A stretch of 64,000 nucleotides of DNA from Steromphala cineraria (lineage: Eukaryota; Mollusca; Gastropoda; Trochida; Trochidae). Under the pieces are notes generated by a model. That model was not told where the DNA came from and did not search any database. It saw nothing but the letters and a program-made list of their open reading frames with translations. Numbering within the stretch: position 1 is the stretch's first letter; the number at the start of each line of letters is the position of its first letter. The position numbers and the translations under genes were made by a program. Shown here piece by piece: positions 22,798 through 34,700 of the stretch. Location of the stretch: NCBI GenBank assembly GCA_916613615.1, contig OU744725.1, positions 13,108,253-13,172,252 on the forward strand, given 5' to 3'.

Positions 22798-25700
22798 ATG
22801 GCGGCAGCAAGTATAGAAACTGGAGTCGTCAATACTTTCAGTGTTGTTGATTTTGCAGTTCTGGGTGTCACGCTTGCCGTGTCGCTTTTTATTGGGATTT
22901 ATTTTGCTATAAAAGACAGATATAATACCAACCCATCAGTGGTGCTGACAGGGGCGGGACAAATGAGTGTTTTCCCGGTTTCTTTGTCGTTGTGCATGAC
23001 CTTTCTCTCCGCCTTGTCCTTGTTGGGGATTCCGGCGGAAGTCTACAACTACAATACAATGATCTCTTGGCTTATGTTAGGATTAGTGTTTTCAATAGCG
23101 TTGTCAGCGCATGTCTTCAATCCGTTTATACACAACCTAGGAGTAACAAGCGTCTACGAGGTACTTTATTTGTTATATATCATATCCAATATACTTTATT
23201 TTATTTTTCGAGTACGTGAGAGCAATTTGGTGATTAAGATTAACTTTAATGTTTAAGCAAAATTGTCGTTGAATTTTTTTTAAAAATGAATGTATATGCA
23301 ATCCAATATTGGGATAGGGAACAAACTATCAAACTTAAATTTTGATTTCAACCTCCCTTGAATATTGAATTTTTTGGCGTTTAAAACATTACAATGAACA
23401 AAATGTAGTGATATGATTAACATTTTTCCCTTTTTTGAAATGCAAAACCTTTATTTATATGAATTCTATTGCAGTATCTGGAGATGCGGTTTGGGAAAAT
23501 GGTGACAGTTGTGGCTTCATTGACCTGGATCTTCAATACTGTGTGTAAAAGTATACTAAATATACACCATTTTATCATTATTATGCATGTATGAAAAAAT
23601 ATTTGTAACCTAGGATTTAAATAGAAATATAACTATACCTCGACAGTCCCCCTTTCGAGTTTTTAGCGTTTCTCGTGTTTTTCTTCTTGAAATATGATAA
23701 GAATGAAGGCTTGTTTCACCGATTAACTTTCAACACTGTTAACTGCTTCTTGATTCATTCAACCCGAATTTTTTCTGTTTTCACACGAAACAATTGGTTT
23801 TATTTCAGGTTGTGTACCTATCCTTTGCCCTATATGCGCCATCGCTAGCTCTCCAGTCAGGTAATTCTCAGAAACAGGAGCAAAAATACAATTACTAGTG
23901 CAATCTCAAAGTTGAGAGGCACAACAGAGTGAAAGAGGATAAATGTACAAAGCATATATATGAATATAAAAAAGTCAAGTATACGGCATCCTGCGAAATT
24001 AATTTTACTTTACTTATCTACAGAGCTCATATTGATATGTGTTACTTAACCTATGAAAGGTTATCATACAAGGAATATGAAATAACTATATCTCACTCGA
24101 TGTCCCCTCTAAATCTGGTTTATTTACACCCATTGGCATAAATCATTCACCTTATATTCTAACTTTTTGTGGAGGGGTACATCACAGTCTAAGTAAACCT
24201 AGCCTCAATATTATCCGTTTCACTCCTATACTGAGTCTAAAAGGGTCTAGTAGAGGGTCGCGTCAGTCCACGTATTGAATTGACCAATCAGAACTCAGCT
24301 TACCAAGCCACAATAGTCTGCCTTCGCACGTATAACGTTGGAAGGTCATAGGTCGCAGAAAGGTCGGCTGACGAGACCCTCTACTAGACCTTTTTAGACT
24401 CAGTATAGGAGTGAAATGGATAATATTGAGGCTAGGTTTACTTAGACAGGGTACATCATAATCAGTCTTTCCTTTCATTTGGAAAACTTCTTTAAATGAT
24501 GAAATAATACAGACTATTCCTTATGTTCGGGGGCAACTTATTAGAACTCCAATATAGCATATTTGTTGTAAGTTGTGAATATCATGTACGAAAATGCCTT
24601 TAAACAAATGGACCATACATAACCGCTTTATTCCTTTCAGTAACTGGTGTGGATCTGTGGGTGTCTGTTCTGACAGTCGGTGGTCTGGTTACGATCTACA
24701 CTTCTATGGTAAGGGAATTCGTTCTCAATAATTCAACCAATGTTAAAAAATAGTTTTAAAATGTTGCGTTGGAGTTTGACTGTTATATGTAGACTGAAGC
24801 AGATGTAACATCATTTTATAACAGACCCCGTAGAGTAGACCTTACACCTAAAACACACTTAACCCGCTCTCATTACATTCTTGAAACCGGATTTGAACTG
24901 TGAAAGAAATGAATGGTCGTTGTGATTAATGTGCATGAACTTTAAAGCTCCATATCATACTTGCATCAAGAAATACATCACTCCGTAGAAAAATCTTCCA
25001 TAGAAGGTTTGATATCATATTTACAAGTTTAAATCAACAATAAAATAAACTGAACGCCTGAGGAAATGCTGAATTTGAATATCAAAGAGTGACGTGTTCA
25101 GATGAATTTGCCTTGTCTCGTAACACTCCATCAGTTTAGTGTTTTGTGCTAAAAAAGCACACGTGTAACTTTAATGGAAAATAAGTTCATAGGTGGGGTC
25201 AATTGTCCTTTTCCGATCATGCAATAATTGATGTGAACATAAAAATTAACCAAACTGACTTTGTTCTTTGATAATTAATGCACATTCATAAACAAGGAAG
25301 TTAATTATGTTTTTGGAAATATTGATTCGTTATTTTGTCTAAAAATGACAAAATATTGAGATTCGTTATATTTCTATTCTAAACACAATCCTATGATTCT
25401 AAGAAAATGTTTTTGTTTAAAATGTGCTTCGACTGTTTTAGGGAAGCTTCGGCACATGTTTACAGACTAGATTTTCTGTCTAAATAGTGAATTCTTAAAC
25501 ATTTTGGTTTTCATCAGAAGGATCATGTCACCAAAACGTAGTCATTGAATTTTTACCACGCATGAAATGCACGTGAAATCATTGGTAACGGGTATAAAAG
25601 GCCCCTGTATTCATTATTTCACACCATGATTCGATTACAATGCCGAGATTAAGAACAGAAGAGCGGGAAAGAGCGATTGGAATGCTGCAGACTTGGTCCT

Positions 25701-28700
25701 GATGGAGAAGTCGCTTCCACGTTCGGATGTCATTGTCTCACCATTCTGAGGCTGCGTGGACGTCTACAACGGACTGGATCGACTCGAGACCGAGCTACAT
25801 TGTAGAAGCGGCAGGCCGCCAATGACAACCCCAAATGAAGACCGGTACCTGCTTCAACTGCACCTCAGGAACCGCTTTCAAGCCGCCACAATGACAGTTT
25901 CTACTGCACTTGACACCGAATCAGTCCCCAAACCGTGAGTTGAAGGCTCCAACAACATGGACTGAGGTCATACCCACCGGCCGATGCGAGCAATTCGACA
26001 AAACAGGGTAGCTTGGGCCAGAAATGTTTGACGTTGGCAGAACCCAAACCGGCAGAGAGTGTTATTTTCCAACGAAAATCGGTTCCAGATGCACGTATAG
26101 CAGACGGGAGAAGGAGGGTCTACCGTCGCCCGGGTGAGAGGGAGGCACGCTGCTGCGTACAGGAAGTTATCCCTTTTGGTGGAGGCAGCGTCATGGTCTG
26201 GGGTGGGATACGCAGGTACGCAGCCACCAACCTCATTGTCATAGACGGCAATCTGACGGCGCAGAGGTACATTGACAGAACCTACAGCCAGAGGTCATCC
26301 CATTCTTACAACGCCATCCAAACACATCAACAGGACAATGCTCGTTCTCATGTAGCCAGAGTGACGTTACAGTACCTCAACGTCAACAACGTCCACGATT
26401 TGCCTTGGCCTTCCAGATTGCCCGATATGAATCCCATCGAGCACCTCTGGGATTACATCGATCGAAGGATCCGTCAACGTCGACACCAACCATACACACG
26501 TCAACACCTTATTGCTGCATTGATGGCCGAATGGAGGCAGATACCACCTGCTTTCGTCAGACGATCGACTTTTTCTGTGAGACGAAGAGTTCAGGCATGT
26601 TTGAATGCCAACGGCGGACATACCAGATACTGATCACATAAAATTTGTCATTAAACTAATGATTATTCTATGATTATTTTTTTTGCATGATCGGAAATAG
26701 AACAATCGACTCCACCCATGAAGAACTGACAATAACTTATTTACTATTAAAGTTACAGGTCTGCTATTTTAGCACAAACAACACAACAAAGAAAATTCCT
26801 CTGAACACCTCACTTTTTATGATATTCAAGTTTTAAAAGAGGTGTCACATTTCTTTTGGCGTTCAGTTTACTTAATTCGACGTCCAAAGTACAGTACTCC
26901 CTCCAAAAGTGCCATTATGTGTGTAGGTTTTATACCGCGTCTCAGATACTGCAATTGCGTCCGATGAATATCAACTTGATCGGCAACTAGTGCCTGACTC
27001 GGGGGAAAAAACGAAAAGAAAATGTGGTCGTGAGCGACAAAGACGGCTTTCAAGCCTATATTTAAGAACCTGAAATTGTGAGATGGTCACAGTTGATTCG
27101 CCTTCATGTTGACATGGTGAGGCTTATGTTTCGCTTGTAAATCATTTTATTAATTTTGGTCCAATCTTCTCATGCTTGGTCGCAAAAAATTGCCAAAAAT
27201 ACCAGAAATACAGTAAAAATACTTCAAAAACATTGCACTTTGAATATGGGTCTTTAAGAACAGACTCGGACGTGGAAAAGGAGTTCGTAAGAACATGACC
27301 TAGGTAAAAGGTCAACGGTTATCTAATCAAATCGTTAGATTATTTGTCAAATGGTTACGACTCAGCTCAATGGGATACCACACAATGTCCTACACGACAG
27401 TCTGCAACCGTCTATAGATACGCTGATCACGTGGGTAAAAAGATGCCATTATCATATTTGTTAGGTAACATTTATCTGTTCCATGTGCCTGTTTGATAAA
27501 TTTCGTCAACAGAGAAAACATTTGTAGGAATCCGTTCAAAAATGACCCAGGTTGTAACTCACCCTTAGAATTTGTACTTGATTTTGATGTTTAAGTTGTC
27601 CATGCTTTTCCACCAGTAAGGTTAAAACATTTTAAGGGTGTCATAAAAAAGGGCACATGTTATATGTTACTAAACTATGGAAGCTAACTTGAAGAGATGT
27701 TCCTTCAATTTGTAGTTAATGAATGTTATGTTATGTTTAACTGGTTTCAAAACTATGTCTGAATGTACCATGCATTCAATTATATTTATTTCCTTATATT
27801 TGAAATATCATTTGAATGTTCTTCCCAACATTCATTTCAGGGTGGAATGAAAGCGGTGTTGTGGACTGACAGTTTCCAAGCTCTAATGATCCTCATTGCT
27901 CTCCTCGCCGTCTTTATTCAAGGCTGCGTCGTCATTGGTGGATTTCCTCGAGCCTGGGAGATTGCAGACAGAAATTCTAAGATCTATTTCAATGAGTGAG
28001 CAAATGAGTGATTATATTTTCTGACATTAGTTTTACCTATCACTTTATCTTCCAATAATATCACTGCATTGCCTTCATTGTATCAGAATGCGTCTGAAAT
28101 ACCCAAACTAACTTCCGTATTGCTGTAACTAATGTTTGCATAGTTATTGCCTGAACTATAGTTTGCCATAATCTAGTCGTCAGGAAGGAGAGAAAAAAAT
28201 AGTTCTTTTTTGTCTTTACGATCTTTCCTGACTCAAAGAAGATATGAATTTACTTCTAATTTCCAACAATAATTGTGATTGTTCCATATTTGAAGCTTTG
28301 GTCTACAGTCCTGCTCCGGTACTCCTTGGAGTATTCACTATTCTGCATCCTGTGTCAGATGCAGAGCTTAATTGTGCAAAACGTCGCTATCAATCGACTG
28401 AAATATTGTCCAAGCTGAGTTAAACAATATCTCTTTAACTGGCTCACTCTATGTGAAGAACATTAGCACATGTAATATGGATATAAACTGAACGCCAAAA
28501 GAAATGTTACACCTCTTTGAATTTGAATATCATAAAAAATGACGTGTTCAGAGGAATTTGTTCCGAGGAATCAGTTTAGTGCTTTGTCCTAAAATAGCAG
28601 ACTTCTAACTTTATTAAATAAGTTATCGCCAGTTCTTCATGGGTGGGGTCAATTGTCCTATTTCCGATCATGCAATAATTGAAGTGAAAATTGTAAAAGT

Positions 28701-31700
28701 TAACTTTCTTTTCTTTGATAATGAATGCACATTCATAAAAAATAAAATAAGTAACGATTTTAAAATATTTATTCGTTATTCTGTCTGATAAATGACGAAA
28801 TATTGAGATTTGTTATTTTTCTTTTCTAAACACAACCATAAGATTCTAAGAAAACTTTTTTGTTTAAAATGTGCATCGACTGTATAGCACATGTTTACGG
28901 ACTAGATTTGTTTGTAAATCTTTCTAAATAGTGAACTTTTTAAACATTTTGGTTTTCATTAGAAGGATCAGTCACCAAAACGTAGCCATAGAATTTTTAC
29001 CACGCATGATATGCAGGTGAAATCAGTTGGTAACGGGTATAAAAGGCCCCTTTATTTATTATTTCACACCACGATGCGATTACAATGCCGAGATTAACAA
29101 CAGAAGAGCAGGAAAGAGCGATTGGAATGCTGCAGACTGCGTCCACTGATGGAGAAGTTGCTGCCGCATTCGGATGTCATCATCTCACCATTCTTAGGTT
29201 GCGTGGACGTCTACAACGGACTGGATCGACTCGAGACCGAGCTAGAAGCGGCAGGCCGCCAGTGACAACTCCAAATGAAGACTGGTACCTGCTTCAACTG
29301 CACCTCAGGAACCGCTTTCAACGACAGCTTCTACTGCACTTGACACCGAATCAGTCCCCAAACGGTGAGAAGAAGGCTCCAACAACAAGGACTGAGGTCA
29401 TACCGGCCGATGCGAGCAAAGCTGTTGACGCGCCGACATCAACAAAACAGAGTTGCTTGGGCAAGAAATGTTCGACGTTGGCAGAACCCAAACTGGCAGA
29501 GAGTGTTATTTTCCGACGAAAGTCAGTTCCAGATGCCCATAGCTGACCAGAGAAAGAGGGTCAACTGTCGCCGGGGTGAGAGGGAGGCACGCTGCTGCGT
29601 ACCGAAAGTTATCCCTTTCGGTGGAGGCAGCGTCATGGTCTGGGGTGGGACACGCGGCAACGCAACCACCGACCTCATTGTCATTGACGGAAATCTGACG
29701 GCGCAGAGGTACATTGACAGGGTCCTACAGCCATTCCTTTCTTACAACGCCATCCAAACTTCCCTTTTCAACAGGAAAATGCTCGTCCTCATGTAGCCAG
29801 AGTGACGTCACAGTACCTCAACGTCAACAACGTCCACGCCTTTGGCCTGCTAGTTTGCCCGATATGAATCCCATCGAGCACCTCTGGGATTACATCGATC
29901 GAAGGATCCGTCACCAACCACACACATGTCAACAACTTATTGCTGCATTGACGGCCGAATGGAGGCAGATACCACCTGCTTTCGTCAGACGATCGACTTT
30001 TTCTGTGAGACGAAGAGTTCAGGCATGTTTGAATGCCAACGGCGGACATACCAGATACTGATCACATACAATTTGTCATTAAATTAATGATTATCTAATG
30101 ATTTTGTTGTTTGTGTACATGATCGGAAATAGGACAATTGACCCCACCCATGAAGAACTGGCGATTACTTACTTACCATTAAAGTCTGCTATTTTAGCAC
30201 AAAGTACTAAACTGATGGAGTGTTACAACACAACAAAGCAAATTCCTCTGAACACGTAACTTTTTATGATAGTCAAATTCAAAGAGGTGCAACATTTCTT
30301 TTGGCATTCAGTTTATCAATAATGTTTGACGACCAGTTTTAATCAACAGCTTCAACCCTGACCCGGGTCGGCGTCACTCTGCCTGGTCATTAGTTTTAGG
30401 AGGCGGAGTCTTCTGGCTGAGCGGCTACTCCTTCCATCAGAGCGAGGTCCAGAGAATCATCTCACTGCCCACCGTCAGGAAGGCTCAGATGTCAGTACCT
30501 GATAGGTCATTGCTTTCTAGTCATATATTTTTCATATTCTAAAACATTAAAGAAGATAATTGTGTGTCGGTATTGGATTCAAGATGATCTTATTGATTAA
30601 ATATAAAAATGCAAGTAAGTATCATAGCATTCCAAAGTGTTGAGTCAAAGGCACAATAGAAGCTTATGTAGTAAATAATAACCTGGTACCGGGGAGTTAT
30701 GGAAAATATTAAGCTTACTTACAATACCCCCCGCTTAGGGTTTTAGAACTAAAAACTTGATTCCTTACATTATGAACTATTTTATTACAATATTGACACA
30801 TGTTTATAGGTGAAAAATACAGACGTGACACAACAAAAAGTACATCTATTGACATGGATCCTCCTCAAGGCGCTGCCCGATAACATGGCGGTCCCGGGTT
30901 CTAATCCCACCTTTTTTGTTCAATAATCATAACTTTCTTGTTTGATTAAAATTCCAATTGTACAAGTCTTATTGTTTGCGTTTGTTTAATATCTCATCAC
31001 CGACCAAAGTGTTTATGAGATAACCAACTTATGCAGATGGAGCTCACGGACTTAATATAATTCTAAAATTAAGGCAATAATTTCCCAAGGGGTGTTGAGG
31101 GTAAACACCTATAGGAACGTACATGTAGTTACGAGCTAAAGCCTTTTTTTTAAAAAAGGGATATAACCGCCAAAGGGTGTAATAGTTCAGCATTAACCTA
31201 ATAATGACAGCCCAATGTCATAATCAGGATTTCAAATATCTGTGAAATTTGAACATTCACATTTGTTTGCAGTGCATTATGGATAAACTTCGTGGTATTG
31301 ATTGTGATCTTGTTGCTGTGTACTATGATTGGGATCCTGCTGGCTGCGTTCTATGGAGACTGTCATCCTCAATACTTCAACAACCTCATCACCTCTTCTG
31401 ACCAGGTGAACTATCTGCTAGGCTCCCTTTTTGGCTATCATTTCATCTGCAAATGAATTGATGACTTACACGTTTCAAGGAACCATTATTGTTTTAAACA
31501 ATAAGAAAGGATAACTTAAATCATATTTATCAAGTAAATAGTTATAATATTTACTTGATGGTCACACTAATCCTATGGGCAACATTTGTGTATACAATGT
31601 ATCTGTAAGATAAGCATTGCATTTTCACAAACTGGGTTGCAGCTTGCATGTATTGTATGAATCAGCTTTTATCAGGCTTCTTCTACTGTTCGTGGTTGAC

Positions 31701-34700
31701 GTTACAAGTTGATTTAGCACAATGATCGGTCCCTGTGCAGACCAGCCCCTTCATATGAAAAAAAAGATTGCAGTTAAGTGATTGGCTTCGACTGAGCTAA
31801 TTGCGATATATTGTCAGTATATAGTCCTAGAATTTGACTGATGAGGCATATAACTTAACAAAAAGTAATGACTTAAATGAAGACCTAAGGAGCAAATATT
31901 TCCAGCTGCTTCCACTGTTCGTGATGGATGTGCTTGGACACCTGAAGGGTCTGCCTGGTCTCTTCTTGTCCTGTGTCTTCAGTGGGAGTCTCAGGTACAT
32001 TCAAATGCATGCAGATGATGGGCTCGTGTAAATAGTGTACTCTTTAAACAATTCAACCGTTCATTGACGGTAACTTTAGGTGGATGTCATGAATGGTAAT
32101 AATAGCAGTCAATATTTCAAGGCATTTCCTTGATAACAGAAAATTAACACAAAATTATCATATGTCTCAAATACGAGACATATGTTTAAATGAAAGTCAG
32201 ATAAGGACAAAGCAATAATTCAAACAAAATGCTTTTATAAACTAGCCTACTGATGGCATTTGGATAAATTGTGGTTGCTGTTAAGATCTGATCTGAGTGT
32301 TCTCGGTGTAAGAATGATTCGCTAGAACGCATCTTGTCGTGAAACGTGCAGGATCTGCATGCGCGGTTGCTGAAGCGTGACTGTCTGGGTGATAGGAGAT
32401 ACCTAGCGTCTGTTGAGGTGTACGGACATGTTTTTGAAGGGGTGTTTGGGCAGGAATGCGGAAGTGTTCACTTCCACTGCACTGTGTAGATGAGCATGAT
32501 GTCATGATGACCTGTGGCAGTCTACAAGAGGTTGTACGACATGTTCTCCGAGAGGGTGATGGTTTGACCAGTGGGCGAGCTAGAGATCACCAGGAGTGTA
32601 TGCCAGGGTGGATATAGTGGTCAGTGTAGGCTGTTCACGAGTCGGACATGGAGACTTTGAGGACTGTGCTTACACCAGTGTGAAGGTTATGAACATTGAG
32701 TTCGTACTGACAGAGGTCAGAGTAATACCAAGCAGACACTTCCTTGTTGCCATAGATACCATCATATTAACATGAACATAACTGTGTCACGTTATCTTTA
32801 TAACTGTTCCCGAGACTGTGTATTTATATATTTTGATACTGTGTGTGTTAGTTTAATATATTGATGTATTGATTAATATATTGATATGTATATCTAGGTT
32901 AAGTGTGGTAAGCCTGGGTATGTGCGTGTTGGAAGCATGTAAGTGCATGTGAGAGCACGGGAGTAGATATAAATATATATATGTAAGTGTTGTTTGGAAT
33001 GAAAGCGTGTGTGAATGCTTGTGTATTTTGTATACGTTGGGGTTTGTAACAAACTTTTGAACCTCATCTTTTGTTCTGATTTGTGATTTTGTTCTTATTA
33101 GGGACTTCAATACTCCTGAAGACTGTCCTCCATTATAAACTCTCTTGATCTCAAATAAACGTCTGTTAATACATTTGTTTTTCCATTGATCATTTGTTTG
33201 CACGTCATCACTTAATGGTGCTACATTATTAAGACCTTGTTACACCGTTACCACATTAGCTAAAAATTGAATCGTGGGAGATATTGAGTAAAATGATATC
33301 ACTATCAAAGACGGTTCTGACGCCAATGCCAATGATAGGAGAAGCGTTCATAAAATACTTTCATCTGCACATACAACACATATGAATATCTTAGATTCTG
33401 AATATTGTGTGAGATAATATCTTTTAAAGTATATTTTTATTATCTTACCGAATCGGATTAACAAACAGTTGAAAAATGTTTATCACCTTTGATGTCTTCA
33501 AAATGTATTCATTAAAAATACACCCTTTTAGAAGATTATCATCTACCTATTAATTGACCTTTGGCACATATTAGGTTTTGTTTTTTATGACAGGACAGGC
33601 CAATTTATCTATGCCCTATTGTTACTATTATTGAATTTAGCTTTAAATCATATAATTCCATATCATTTTGTTAGCAACAAACGTTTCCACTATTTATCAA
33701 ATCGTTCTGTTAAACACTTGCTTGCAGTCTTGAAAAACACAGGTTTATTTGATATGATTGTGTTAAGTTACTTTACTTTGAAGAACAAACATCTTCATCT
33801 TAGGTTGTTTTGAGTTTCTTTCATTTTCCGGTTAAGTCTTTTGATTTCCAGCAAATAAGATCCACTGAGTTAAGTTATCAACTCCCTTCGCACAAAAATT
33901 CTCATTTCTCTTTTGAGACATTCTTTACTCAAATTACCAATATATTCATTTAAACGTCCAAGAGACGTCATAATGTAGAGGACCTGATGTACATGTAGTG
34001 ACAGCATGAATTGCTGAATCTAACATTGTCTTCTTCGTTTTGCAGTAGTATATCATCTGGCATCAATGCACTAGCGGCAGTTACTCTACAGGATTTCCTC
34101 AGACCATTTTGGCCCCGCCCTATACGGATGGTTAACGCTACACTCATCACTAAACTTGCTGGTACTACCTTAAGTCATTATTTCTTCATTTATATTCTAA
34201 TGATGTATGGCAATATAACTAGTATATAATAAATGTGCACTTCCCCACTGTTCTATTGATAATAACCCTTAGATACCTATATTACATTATCGTGACTTCC
34301 TCTTTGCTCAATCCAGTCTTCTACCCCGTGAGATGCAGTGTCGTTCCTTGTTGACCTTATCAAGTATTTCCAGAGATGCAATATGGCCGAAGAGTCACAT
34401 ATCAACATCTAGAACTAACCGACCTGGAAGAAGTTGTGTTTAATGGCAGGATCTACTACATACTCACTCAATGTTGAACATTTAGTCAGACGACTAACAT
34501 CCGATGATACTTAGAATACATTTAGAAGATTATTATAATACATGTAGCAGATTTATTAACATAATTTAATACGTTTTTGAAATAGTTTTCCGTCTGAGAA
34601 TATAACTTAATAAAAATTCAAAACCTGTTGAATCTTTGATGCGTTGAAATTCATATTGAATGTGATTATGTTTCAGCTGCAGGGTATGGGCTTTTGATTA

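Noticed and set aside
22479..22871. Minus-strand frame with a seven-residue repeat (S-I-S-C-A-R-L)
   Set aside because: It is antisense to the 21-bp array and to symporter exon 1; the period of 21 keeps all frames open.
32785..33244. Possible solo LTR (TGTGTCACG... TTGTTACA, TATA-like box, AAATAAA)
   Set aside because: No matching flanking duplication, no second LTR, no primer site or polypurine tract found.
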